A stretch of DNA of 64,000 nucleotides from Deltaproteobacteria bacterium (GCA_017644045.1 JAEPMI010000009.1:310001-374000); one strand, 5' to 3'; shown: positions 1-7,899, counted from the stretch's first letter. The notes: a model not told the origin generated them from the sequence alone. A program made the numbers and translations.

Positions 1-986
1 TGCATGTTGAGCGTGGTCGGCGCGCCGAAGTCGGCGGGCTGAAGGCCCCGGGCGACCAGGGTGACCACGCGGGTCACGTCGCAGGAGAACGCGAGCGTCG
101 CCAGCTGCATGAACTGGGTCATCTCGTTGCCGCTGAGGCTCACGTCGGGATCGCACGCGATCGAGGGGGTGCCCCCGACGCCGCTGAAGCTCAGCTCGAG
201 CTCGCGGATGAGCCGCTGGTGCGCGCGGAGCTTGTCCGCGTCCTCGCTGCCGAGCCGCGGGAGCACGTGGTCGAACTCGGCCGCTGCGAAGTCGAGGGCG
301 GAGCCGCGACCGGCGCGGAGGAGGTCCTCACGGGTCGGCCCGGTGTCCATGCCCGGGTCGGTCGGCAGGTAGCCCATCATGTCGGCGAAGGCGGTCGCCG
401 GGTTCTGCTCACGCGGCGCCGGCTCGTTGGGCCCGAGGAAGCTGTACGGATGCTGGTGGCGGAAGCCGTAGATGCGGTTCGCGAAGCGGCCGGGCTGGCC
501 GACCATGTCGCCGATGTGCAGGTCGAGCGACCGGCCGCCCCCGATCGCGGTGGAGCCGTCGCGCTGGACCGTCCAAGTGCCGGTCATCAGATGCGCCTGC
601 GAGAGGTGGTGCTCGTTGGCGTCGTGGCCGATGCCGTCACGCACGCGGCCGCTCTCTCGGATGCTGGTGGCCTGCGTGAGGTTGTCGAGGAGGAGGAGCT
701 TCTGCCGGTGCCGGTAGAGCGGCCGGAAGATCTGAGCGAAGTCGCCCTCGGCCATCGAGGTCAGGTCCAGCTCGTGGTCGGCCGCGAGCATCGCCTCTTG
801 GCGCATGTGCCAGAAGGGCGGCGTCATGCCGTGGGGGGTCAGGAAGAAGAGGATCCGCGTGGGGATCTCCGTCTCCTGGGCCTTGGTCTGGCTGCGGCCT
901 CCCATGCGCGACGGGAGGAAGAGGGACCCGGCCCCGAGGCCGAGGGCGGTCATGAAGCGGCGGCGGTCTTTTCGGAAGGTGCTCAT
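1..986 (-). CDS. DUF1552 domain protein, Tat-exported (3' end outside window)
   Basis: The reading frame runs off the left edge, so only about 328 N-terminal residues are seen. The protein starts MSTFRKDRRRFMTALGLGAG, a twin-arginine export signal, followed by a body typical of DUF1552 (RILFFLTPHGMTPPFW, GIGHDANEHHLSQAHLMTG, GGGRSLDLHIGD). DUF1552 proteins of Planctomycetes and Myxococcota have no proven biochemical role; they are nearly always paired with a DUF1592-type protein, as here. One base separates its ATG from the stop of the upstream gene, so the two are almost certainly cotranscribed and translationally coupled. Family call firm; function unknown. Confidence 0.88.
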   Translation of the reverse strand, partial: MSTFRKDRRRFMTALGLGAGSLFLPSRMGGRSQTKAQETEIPTRILFFLTPHGMTPPFWHMRQEAMLAADHELDLTSMAEGDFAQIFRPLYRHRQKLLLLDNLTQATSIRESGRVRDGIGHDANEHHLSQAHLMTGTWTVQRDGSTAIGGGRSLDLHIGDMVGQPGRFANRIYGFRHQHPYSFLGPNEPAPREQNPATAFADMMGYLPTDPGMDTGPTREDLLRAGRGSALDFAAAEFDHVLPRLGSEDADKLRAHQRLIRELELSFSGVGGTPSIACDPDVSLSGNEMTQFMQLATLAFSCDVTRVVTLVARGLQPADFGAPTTLNM

Positions 987-987
987 C

Positions 988-2652
988 TCAGTCCTCGATC
1001 ACCGGGCGGAGAAGGAACTCGGGGCGCGTGACCAGATGGATGACCATCTCGTCGAGGTCTCCGTTCGCCTCGCGGAAGGCGTCCTGGAGCGCGTCGATCT
1101 GGCAGGCGTCGGCGCCGGCGGGGGCGCGGCCCTGCGAGTAGGTGAACCAGGTCTCGACCGCGCAGTCCTGCACGACCGAGCTGTCGGCGAAGAGCTCCTG
1201 GAGCTCGGTCGCGCCGTTGTAGACGGCGTCGTTGCCGATGCCCTGGGCGAAGCCGCTCGCGTCGACCGGCAGGCCGTTGTCGGTCGTGCGGAAGCGGCCG
1301 GCCATGTCGAAGTTCTCGAAGCCGAAGCCGAACCCATCGATGCGCTCGTGGCAGGTCTGGCAGTTCGACGGGCTGGTGCGCTCCTCGAAGAGGTCGCGGT
1401 TGGTCATCGGGCCGTCGTCCGGGTTCATGGTCGGCGGCGAGGTGTCGGCGTCCGCGGGCGGCGAGCCGGTCGGCTGGCACAGGAGGCGGCGAATCACGAA
1501 GACGCCGCGGAGGGGCGGTGAGCCGTTGGCCTCGTGCGCCTCACCGCCGAGGAAGGCGATACGACTGAGGATTCCCGCGCGCTCGGGCGGCAGCTCGGTG
1601 CCGTCCGGAGCGGCCGAGACCTCGTAGAGGGGCGCGAGCTCCTCGGTGGGGAAGCCGTGGCGGCTGGTGAAGAGGTCGGTGAGCGTGCCGCTGAAGAAGA
1701 CGTGCTCGGCGAAGCGCTGCGATTCGGTGGTCGCGGCCTGGGCCACGGCCGGGGACCACTCGGGGACCAGCTCGGGGAGCTTGGTCTCGTGGGCGACCCG
1801 ATCGAGGTGGAGCCACTGGCGGAAGTATTCGCCGACGGCCTCGCGAGCGCGCGGGTGCTCGAGCATCCGGCGCGCCTGGGTCTCCACCTGGTTGGCGGTC
1901 TGCAGCTCGTCGGCATCGGCGGCGGCGAAGAGCTCGTCGTCGGGCATGGACTGCCAGAGGAGGTAGCTCAGTCGGCTCGCGGTCTCGTGGGCGGTGAGCA
2001 CGACCATGTCGTCGCCCGCGCTGCCCGCGCCGTGCTCGAGGCGCCAGAGGAACTGCGGTGACTGCAGGAAGGCGGTGACCGTGAGCTGGACGGCGGCGTC
2101 CCAGTCGATCTCGGCGCGGCGCGCCTCGAAGAAGGCCTCGTAGCGGTCGATCTCCGCCTCGGTCATCGGGCGGCGGAAGGCCTTGCGGCCGAACTCGGTG
2201 ACGAAGGTGCGAGCGCAGCCGGCGTCCGCCTCGGTGCAGGTCGCGAAGCGGCCGCGCACGGTGGCGTCGCTGGCGACCAGGCCACCGGCAGCGAACGCGC
2301 CCTGCTCCCAGCGGGACACGTGGACGTCCGAGGCGGCTAGGGCCGCCGCCTCGTTCTCGAAGGAGCCGGCGGTCACCGCGTCCGAGGGGAGGCTCGGCAA
2401 GTCGGGGACCTCCGTCCCCATCAGGTCGCGGAGCGTGTTGTGGTACTCGGTGGCCGTGAGCCGCCGGACCGGCGCGTCACCGAGCTGGAGCCGGTCGGGA
2501 TCGACGCAGACGGCGGGGTCGCCATCGTCCGGTCGTTCGCCGGTCGGCTCCGAGATCTGCCCCGAGCAAGCGACGAGCGCTGCCGTCAGGGCGACTGTGA
2601 ACCACCTTTCCACGGGAGTAGGAGGCGTGAGCGTCCGCAATCGGCTCAACAT
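988..2652 (-). CDS. DUF1592/DUF1588-type lipoprotein with CxxCH motif
   Basis: A 554-residue exported protein. The ATG at 2652 is preferred to an in-frame start at 2715 because it gives a clean lipoprotein signal ending LVAC (C29). The order matches the DUF1587/1595/1592/1588/1585 family: a VRRLTATEYHNTLRDL block near the N-terminus, a central helical DUF1592 part, then DUF1588 with CQTCHERIDGFGFGFENFD. That last block contains C431-x-x-C434-H435, a possible covalent heme site. It forms an operon with the DUF1552 gene one base downstream. A redox or envelope role is inference; there is no known substrate. Confidence 0.88.
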   Translation of the reverse strand: MLSRLRTLTPPTPVERWFTVALTAALVACSGQISEPTGERPDDGDPAVCVDPDRLQLGDAPVRRLTATEYHNTLRDLMGTEVPDLPSLPSDAVTAGSFENEAAALAASDVHVSRWEQGAFAAGGLVASDATVRGRFATCTEADAGCARTFVTEFGRKAFRRPMTEAEIDRYEAFFEARRAEIDWDAAVQLTVTAFLQSPQFLWRLEHGAGSAGDDMVVLTAHETASRLSYLLWQSMPDDELFAAADADELQTANQVETQARRMLEHPRAREAVGEYFRQWLHLDRVAHETKLPELVPEWSPAVAQAATTESQRFAEHVFFSGTLTDLFTSRHGFPTEELAPLYEVSAAPDGTELPPERAGILSRIAFLGGEAHEANGSPPLRGVFVIRRLLCQPTGSPPADADTSPPTMNPDDGPMTNRDLFEERTSPSNCQTCHERIDGFGFGFENFDMAGRFRTTDNGLPVDASGFAQGIGNDAVYNGATELQELFADSSVVQDCAVETWFTYSQGRAPAGADACQIDALQDAFREANGDLDEMVIHLVTRPEFLLRPVIED

Positions 2653-2682
2653 CGGTGGATTTGGCGGGGGGCTCAGCCCTGG

Positions 2683-2783
2683 AACGACGAACATGAAGAC
2701 GATCGTCCCTGGCATGATGGCGAATTCCTCAGTGATCTCGGTGGTGGGCGTGGAAAAACGACGAACATGAAGACGATCGTCCC
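2683..2783. repeat. Two 27-bp direct repeats with palindromic core
   Basis: An identical 27-bp sequence occurs at 2683-2709 and 2757-2783, 74 bp apart (close to seven helical turns). Its core GACGATCGTC is a perfect palindrome. Both copies lie in the divergent region between the DUF1592 gene (start 2652) and the ATPase gene (start 2865), 31 and 105 bp from the former. This looks like a tandem operator or duplicated promoter segment; no protein can be named. A short GAAGTGTTC duplication follows at about 2786-2806. Confidence 0.6.
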
Positions 2784-2864
2784 CGAAGTGTTCCCCGAAG
2801 TGTTCGGGGTGGGTGGTGGCGACGTGCTTGACGAAAGAGGCAGGTTCCGCGGAGCCTTTGCGCC

Positions 2865-4874
2865 ATGTCAGCCCCCTCCCTCGACACGGCCTGGCGCCGA
2901 CAGGTGATCGCGGCGCGTGCTCAGTCGTTGGAGGATGCCGCCACGACCGAGACCGCTTCGGTCGCCGTGCTCCTCGGCGCGCCCGACGACGACTTCGTGA
3001 ACGACCTCGAGTCGGACGCGCTCGATCGCGGCTTCGCGACGGCGACCGTGTCGCTCGCGGAGCATTCGTTGCACCAGCTCGACGATCTCCTCGGCGCCGC
3101 GGCGGCCGGGCTTCGTCTCTACGACGTGAAGGGGTCGCGCAAGCACGGCCTGCTCGCGGCGCTCGAAGCGTTCGCCGCCGAGCATGGCAGGGAGGCCGAG
3201 GCGCGCTTCGAGGAGTTCGCCGACGTGGAGGTGCTCCATGGCGATCTACGCGACCTGGCGCTCGAGGTGCTCGGCGTGCTGGGCGGTCGCACCGCGAGCC
3301 GGCGGGTGACGGCCTTCTTCGACGGGAAGCCGATCACGCTCAGCGACGACACCGAGCTGCGACAGCTCTCCTCGCGAACCGCGAAGAACGGCATGAACCA
3401 GCTGACCCGGCTGCTCCGTGCGCTCGGCTACCGCGGTCTGCGACTGATGCTCACGGACGCCGAGGCGCTCGCAGGACTCACCCGCGTGCAGCGCGAGGTC
3501 GCCTACACGGTGCTCCGCGAGCTCATCGACAACGCCGACGGACACCGCGGGATGATGCGCACCGAGATCCTGCTGATCGGGACCCCGGCGCTCGTCGACC
3601 GGGTCGGCGGCCTCCGCGCCCACCCAGCGCTCGCGTCGCGCCTGCTCGGTGACGCGACCGTCGAAGCCGCGGCCGACGTCGGACTCCCGCAGCCGCACCG
3701 GACGGTCCAGTGGATCGAACCCCCGGAGGGGACCACGGCCGAGGAGCTCGCTGGCGCGCCCCCGAAAGTCGAGGCCGTCCCCGACAGCCGCGCGAAAGCG
3801 CTCCACACCCACCTCCGCCTGGTGCGCGGTCTGCCGCCGACCGAGGGTCTCGAAGGGATCTCCGTCGGCATGGAGGCGCTCGACGCCGAGCTCTCCGCGC
3901 TTTTCGCGCACGCGTCCCACGACAGCTCCGTCTTCGCGATCCTCTCGGGCGACTACGGGTCCGGAAAGACCCACCGCCTGCTCCACCTCGAGAGCCTCGC
4001 CCTCGCCGAGAACCGACCGGTGTTCCGCCTCTCGGTGGAGCGGCTGGACGAGGACCTCGGCAACCCCCAGCGTCACCTCCGCCGGCTCCTCGAGAGCAGC
4101 ACCCTCCCTGGGCGCCAGGGCCACGGACCGCTCGAGCAGCTCGAGCTCTGGCTCGCCAGCGCCGCGGCGACCAAGCACCTGCACGAGGCCCTCGAAGAGG
4201 TGTCGATGCTCGAGGTCCCGGGCGCGAAGGCCGCCGCTCGCGCCCTCCGCGGCAGCGAGGAGGGGCTCGACGTCGACCACGTTCGCTCGGTGCTCGGCGC
4301 GCTCGACCTCGAGCAGAAGCCCGGCGCGCCCACCTACCGCCGCGACGCCTACGCGCGCCTGCACCTGTGGGTCGAGCTGCTGGCGCGCCTCGCCGACACC
4401 GACGGCCCGCTCATCGTGCTCGACGAGGCCGAGAACCTCTTCCGGGCCGGCGTGTCCCGCGCCGAACGGCGGACCGCCCTCCGCTCGCTCTCGTTCTACT
4501 GCGGTGGCTGGATCGAGCGCGGCGTCGTCGTGCTCGCGGTCACGCCGGACACGCTCTCGATCCTCCGCTCCGAGTCGGCCGAGCTGCTCGAGGAGATCGA
4601 CGGCCAGGCGACCCACCTGCCCGAGGAGGACGTGACCATGCTCCGCCGACGACTGCGAAGCCGCCCGCTCTCGGTCGCCCGCATGGGCCGCGAAGAGCTC
4701 GAAGAGCTCGCGGACCGCGCATACCAGGTCGGGTGCAAGGCTCGCGGACTCCGGCGCGAGCGCTCGCGCGAAGAGCTGCTCGAGACCTTCGCGAAGGGTG
4801 CGAAGAAGCCGCGCGAAGTCGTGCAGCGAGTGGCGCAGCACGTCGAAGGCCGCGCCTGGTCGCCGGCGGACTGA
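2865..4874 (+). CDS. Orphan BREX-type (DUF2791-like) P-loop ATPase with degenerate first half
   Basis: 669 residues. The C-terminal half has an intact P-loop (GDYGSGKT, 362-369) and Walker B (LIVLDEAENL, acidic pair at 520-521), in the style of the DUF2791 ATP-binding proteins of BREX phage-defence loci. The N-terminal half has the same layout but with the motifs eroded: GAPDDDF where a P-loop would be (near residue 38), LMLTDAEAL in place of Walker B, and EILLIGTPAL matching the later VVVLAVTPDTL. This suggests an internal duplication with one dead unit. No PglZ, methylase or other BREX gene is nearby, so the role is unknown. Start chosen at the first ATG after the repeats. Confidence 0.72.
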   Translation: MSAPSLDTAWRRQVIAARAQSLEDAATTETASVAVLLGAPDDDFVNDLESDALDRGFATATVSLAEHSLHQLDDLLGAAAAGLRLYDVKGSRKHGLLAALEAFAAEHGREAEARFEEFADVEVLHGDLRDLALEVLGVLGGRTASRRVTAFFDGKPITLSDDTELRQLSSRTAKNGMNQLTRLLRALGYRGLRLMLTDAEALAGLTRVQREVAYTVLRELIDNADGHRGMMRTEILLIGTPALVDRVGGLRAHPALASRLLGDATVEAAADVGLPQPHRTVQWIEPPEGTTAEELAGAPPKVEAVPDSRAKALHTHLRLVRGLPPTEGLEGISVGMEALDAELSALFAHASHDSSVFAILSGDYGSGKTHRLLHLESLALAENRPVFRLSVERLDEDLGNPQRHLRRLLESSTLPGRQGHGPLEQLELWLASAAATKHLHEALEEVSMLEVPGAKAAARALRGSEEGLDVDHVRSVLGALDLEQKPGAPTYRRDAYARLHLWVELLARLADTDGPLIVLDEAENLFRAGVSRAERRTALRSLSFYCGGWIERGVVVLAVTPDTLSILRSESAELLEEIDGQATHLPEEDVTMLRRRLRSRPLSVARMGREELEELADRAYQVGCKARGLRRERSREELLETFAKGAKKPREVVQRVAQHVEGRAWSPAD

Positions 4875-4877
4875 GAG

Positions 4878-5040
4878 CGCCTCCGACGCCGAGAACCGAG
4901 CTCCGACGCCAAGAGTCGACTCCGACGCCGAGAGCCGAACTCCGACTCCGAGAGCCGACTCCGACTCCGAGAGCCGACTCCGACTCCGAGAGCCGGCTCC
5001 GACTCCGACTCCGACTCCGACTCCGACTCCGACGGCCTCG
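4878..5040 (+). repeat. Degenerate CCGAC tandem repeat block A
   Basis: About 160 bp of imperfect tandem repeats built on CCGACTCCGAGAG and CCGACT hexamers, beginning a few bases after the ATPase stop codon. The last part is a near-perfect run of CCGACT units. With 5070-5235 it fills the 361-bp gap before the first four-helix-bundle gene. The same family recurs at 6205-6431 and, on the opposite strand, inside the FecR gene near 40534-40680. Confidence 0.8.
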
Positions 5041-5069
5041 GGTGCGCTGAACCAGTGGGGAGTTGGTCT

Positions 5070-5235
5070 CTCGTCCTGGTCTGTTCACCGTGCCCTCGTG
5101 CTCGGCGGCGTCAACCCTGCTCCGCCTGCGGCTCCGCACCGCCTGCGGCGGCAAGGGGTTGACTCCGCCTGCGCTCGAGGGCGGGGGCCTTCGGCCAGGA
5201 CGAGGTGTCCATGGCAACACACAACGGAGGTTCCC
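5070..5235 (+). promoter_or_regulatory. Structured leader of four-helix-bundle gene 1
   Basis: This leader resembles the one in front of the second four-helix-bundle gene (5987-6166, minus strand). In gene orientation the shared blocks, in order, are CTCGTCCTG, TGCCCTCGTG-N-TCGG, AACCC, the hairpin CCGCCTKCGGCGG (5139-5151 here), GGGGTTGACT and CGAGGGCGGGGG. In this copy GTCAACCC (5110-5117) pairs perfectly with GGGTTGAC (5156-5163), enclosing the hairpin. A ribosome binding site (GGAGG, 5226-5230) sits five bases before the ATG. It could be an RNA leader, an operator or part of a mobile repeat. Confidence 0.6.
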
Positions 5236-5574
5236 ATGAAGGTCTATCGAATCGCTCTCCAGATGGTCGGTGAGGTACACACGGCGCTCTTGCCCAAGGT
5301 TCGCGCCGGTGGTGACCGCGAGATTGCCGATCAGCTGCATCGAGCATCCCGGTCCGTGGCGCTCAACGTCGCAGAGGGGCTCGGGCTGCTGCCTGGGAAG
5401 CGGCAGCGCAATCACTTCGCGATCGCGCTCGGGTCTGCGCGCGAGACGATGGCGTGCATCGACATCGCTGTCGCGACCGGGCTCGTCAGCGAGCAGGCGG
5501 TGGCTCCGGTCGCGGACCGGGTCGACCACGTCTGCGCGATGCTCTGGAAGCTCACGCGGCGGAGCGCCTCGTAG
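5236..5574 (+). CDS. Four-helix-bundle protein (S23/IVP family), copy 1
   Basis: A 112-residue protein of the S23 (23S rRNA intervening-sequence) four-helix-bundle family. Signature stretches are REIADQLHRASRSVALNVAEG and KRQRNHFAIALGSARETMACI. Family members form pentameric, positively charged bundles that include the Avd accessory proteins of diversity-generating retroelements; most are of unknown function. No reverse transcriptase and no 23S gene is nearby. A good GGAGG precedes the ATG. The gene converges on a paralogue at 5678-5986 across a perfect hairpin, and both genes have related leaders. Confidence 0.85.
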   Translation: MKVYRIALQMVGEVHTALLPKVRAGGDREIADQLHRASRSVALNVAEGLGLLPGKRQRNHFAIALGSARETMACIDIAVATGLVSEQAVAPVADRVDHVCAMLWKLTRRSAS

Positions 5575-5588
5575 CACAGGAGCGCAAA

Positions 5589-5621
5589 GAGACCCGCCGG
5601 GCCCAGCGCCCGGCGGGTCTC
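5589..5621. terminator. Bidirectional hairpin between the convergent four-helix-bundle genes
   Basis: A perfect 13-bp stem, GAGACCCGCCGGG (5589-5601) with CCCGGCGGGTCTC (5609-5621), and a 7-nt loop. It lies 14 bp after the stop of gene 1 and 56 bp beyond the stop of gene 2, so it could end both transcripts. There is no strong T tract. Confidence 0.7.
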
Positions 5622-5677
5622 GCGCTCCGCGCTACGACGCCTTCGCCTTCGGCTTCGCCGTCAGGCCGTAGGGCATC

Positions 5678-5986
5678 TTATTGATGCTTGACCCGGTCGC
5701 TGAGCGCCCGTGCTTCGCGAGCCGAACCCGCTGACACCGCCGCAGTCGCCACGAGCAGCTCGAGACACGTGAAGACCTCACGACCCGAGCCGAGCGCGAC
5801 TCGGAAGTGATGCTTCTGCCGACGCGAGCGACCGTACCCGGAGCCTTCCGCGATGTTGAGCGGCGTCGAGCGAACCGCTCGACCGAGCTGGTCCGCGAGC
5901 TCCGGATCGTTGACGCGAGCCTGAGGCATCACGTCGCGATGAACGACCGAGACGAGTTGAAGCGAGAGCTGATGAACGATGAGCAT
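5678..5986 (-). CDS. Four-helix-bundle protein (S23/IVP family), copy 2
   Basis: 102 residues from the ATG at 5986, a start chosen because MLIVHQLSLQLVSVVH aligns with MKVYRIALQMVGEVH of copy 1; an upstream in-frame ATG at 6031 would add 15 residues. Family signatures are DPELADQLGRAVRSTPLNIAEG and RRQKHHFRVALGSGREVFTCLE. The paralogues are clearly diverged, so this is not a recent duplication. Transcribed towards copy 1, with its own copy of the structured leader upstream. Function unknown. Confidence 0.82.
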   Translation of the reverse strand: MLIVHQLSLQLVSVVHRDVMPQARVNDPELADQLGRAVRSTPLNIAEGSGYGRSRRQKHHFRVALGSGREVFTCLELLVATAAVSAGSAREARALSDRVKHQ

Positions 5987-6166
5987 TGGGGACGGAGTCC
6001 TTTCGAGCGCCATCGACGACGTGACCGCCACGCCGTCCTGCGCACCCGCCCCCCGCCCTCGTGGGCGGGGTCAGTCAACCCCGTCAGCCGCCGAAGGCGG
6101 GACGAGCGGAGCGAGTCGGGTTTATTTACCCCGACCACGAGGGCAGCCTCAGATCAGCAGGACGAG
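5987..6166 (-). promoter_or_regulatory. Structured leader of four-helix-bundle gene 2
   Basis: Read on the minus strand, this repeats the ordered blocks of the leader at 5070-5235: CTCGTCCTG, TGCCCTCGTG-N-TCGG, AACCC, CCGCCTTCGGCGG, GGGGTTGACT and CGAGGGCGGGGG. GGGGTTGACT begins 96 nt before the ATG here and 81 nt before it in copy 1. The outer pairing is shorter than in copy 1 (AACCC with GGGTT). A further small hairpin, CTTGCC-GCA-GGCAAG, lies just beyond at 6181-6195. Confidence 0.6.
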
Positions 6167-6204
6167 CCAGCCCCTTCACCCTTGCCGCAGGCAAGCCGAT
6201 GCGA

Positions 6205-6431
6205 AGCGAGGCTACGACGCCGAGATCCGAGCACCGACGCCGACCGCCGATGCCGACCACCGACGCCGACACCGACGCCGACCACCGACGCCGACCACCG
6301 ACGCCGACACCGAGCACCGACCACCGACGCCGAGATCCGACCACCGACGCCGAAACCGACGACCGACGACCGACTCCGACGACCGACCCGCCGATTCCGA
6401 GAACCGACGACCGAGCACCGGCCCCCGACGC
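6205..6431 (+). repeat. Degenerate CCGAC tandem repeat block B
   Basis: About 225 bp of imperfect repeats (CCGACGCCGA, CCGACCACCGACG and similar units) filling the space between leader 2 and the 3' end of the DUF839 gene. Together with the leader it accounts for the 450-bp gene-free stretch 5987-6436. The phase of CCGA every 6 or 12 bp is preserved although units vary, so it is not a CRISPR array. Confidence 0.8.
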
Positions 6432-6436
6432 CGCCC

Positions 6437-7864
6437 TCACCCCTCGTCGCTGCGTCCGGCCCGTCGCAGCGCGATCCCCGCGACCAACCCGGCCGCCGCG
6501 ATCGCACCGGTACCCGAGCCGCCGGAGCCCGGCGTCGAGCAGCCGCAGCCGTCGTCCGTGTCGTCCACCACGCCGCCGTCGGTACCGGCGTCGACCATGA
6601 CGCCGGCGTCGGGTGTCACCGGCACGTTCGGCGGGAACGGACCGGTGATCGCCAAGGTCAGCCCGTTGCCCTGGATGTTCACGAAGAGCGTCGAGCCATC
6701 CGGGGAGAAGCAGACGCCGGCGAGCTCGCTGTTGCTGATGGCGTTACGCGCGAAGTCGCTCACCGTTCCATCGGGCTCGAGAATGCGGAGGTACTGCTCG
6801 GTCGAGCCGTCCTCGGCCATGTAGAGATCCCCCCACGGCGCGACGGTGATGTTGTCCGGCATGTCGAGGAGCTCGCGGTCCTCGCTGACCGCGAGCAACT
6901 CGAGCTCGCGCGCGCCGTCCCGGAGAGCGAAGATCTGACCGCCCTCCACCGGTCCACCGTTCGTGGAGCACACGTAGACGGTGCCATCGGCGAACCAGGT
7001 GCCCTCCCCGCGATGGATCTCGGCGGCCCCCGCGGCGAACGCCTCGGTGCGAATGGTGTCGAGCGCCGGGTTCGACTCGGTGATGTCCACCCAGTCGATG
7101 GAGACCACCTGACTCACGGTCATCCCACCGGTGTCGAAGTTGTCCGTGCCCACCACGACCATCGCCTGCAGCTGGCCGGTGAAGGGGTCCGAGGGATCGG
7201 AGGGCACGAAGCGGTAGAGGGCGCCCGGGTTCCGATCCTCGGTCAGGTAGGCGACCAGCGTGTCCGGATCGATGGCCGCCGCCTCGTGGTTGAACCGACC
7301 GTAGCCCGGGATCTGCACCGGCATCTGCACGGTCTCGGCTTCGGGGTCGCAGAGGAAGACGAACCCGTGGTTCGGGTCCACGTCCTCCTCGCAGCTCAGC
7401 CACCCCCACGGGCTCGGGCCACCCGCGCAATTCCGGCGGGTCCCCGTCAGGACGAGATTGCTCGAGCGCACGGTGAGGCTGGCCGGGTCGACCACCACGC
7501 GGCTCACGCCGCCGAACGAGTCCGGGTCCCAAGCCTCCGCCGGAGCCTCCCCGGCGGGGTAGGCGCCCCCCATGTCGTCGTTTTCGTGGTTCCGCATGAG
7601 GATCCACGTGCCGTCGGCGCCTTCGAAGCAGGCCATGCCGTCCGGTCGCGCGGGAACGACGTAACCGTCGCTCATCGCGTCACCGCGGGTCTGGAGGATC
7701 ACGTAGGAGAAGCCCTCCGGCAGGTCGATCACGCCTTCCGGGTCGGGAACCAGCGGACCGAAGGTCGCCGCGCGAGCCGTCCGCGAGAACACGAAGGGCA
7801 GGCCCAGAGAGAGCCCGCCCGCCGTGGCGGCGCAACCGATGAGGAAGCCGCGTCGAGAAGTCAT
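6437..7864 (-). CDS. Tat-exported DUF839/PhoX-like protein with MYXO-CTERM-like tail
   Basis: 475 residues. It begins MTSRRGFLIGCAATAGGLSL, a twin-arginine signal, and has the six-bladed DUF839/PhoX beta-propeller style (DGMACFEGADGTWILMRNHE, GTRRNCAGGPSPWGWLSCEE, CFSPDGSTLFVNIQGNGLT). These proteins include Ca/Fe-dependent alkaline phosphatases, but many relatives are uncharacterised. The C-terminus carries DDGCGCST, a glycine/alanine transmembrane stretch and RRAGR, which is the tripartite layout of MYXO-CTERM surface-sorting tags. It therefore probably reaches the cell surface. Transcribed alone, with repeat block B directly beyond its stop. Confidence 0.87.
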   Translation of the reverse strand: MTSRRGFLIGCAATAGGLSLGLPFVFSRTARAATFGPLVPDPEGVIDLPEGFSYVILQTRGDAMSDGYVVPARPDGMACFEGADGTWILMRNHENDDMGGAYPAGEAPAEAWDPDSFGGVSRVVVDPASLTVRSSNLVLTGTRRNCAGGPSPWGWLSCEEDVDPNHGFVFLCDPEAETVQMPVQIPGYGRFNHEAAAIDPDTLVAYLTEDRNPGALYRFVPSDPSDPFTGQLQAMVVVGTDNFDTGGMTVSQVVSIDWVDITESNPALDTIRTEAFAAGAAEIHRGEGTWFADGTVYVCSTNGGPVEGGQIFALRDGARELELLAVSEDRELLDMPDNITVAPWGDLYMAEDGSTEQYLRILEPDGTVSDFARNAISNSELAGVCFSPDGSTLFVNIQGNGLTLAITGPFPPNVPVTPDAGVMVDAGTDGGVVDDTDDGCGCSTPGSGGSGTGAIAAAGLVAGIALRRAGRSDEG

Positions 7865-7899
7865 CGCGGGGAGCCTAGCAGTGCGCCGCGATGTGCACC

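Noticed and set aside
2865-4874. BREX phage-defence locus
   Set aside because: Only one BREX-like ATPase; no PglZ, BrxA/B/L, or methyltransferase gene nearby.
4878-5040. Possible CRISPR array or coding repeat protein
   Set aside because: Units are 6 to 19 bp, abut directly and drift in sequence; there are no unique spacers and no cas genes. Reading frames through it are Arg/Pro/Thr-rich artefacts.
5236-5986. Diversity-generating retroelement (Avd-like proteins)
   Set aside because: Four-helix-bundle proteins resemble Avd, but no reverse transcriptase, template or variable repeat is present in the window.
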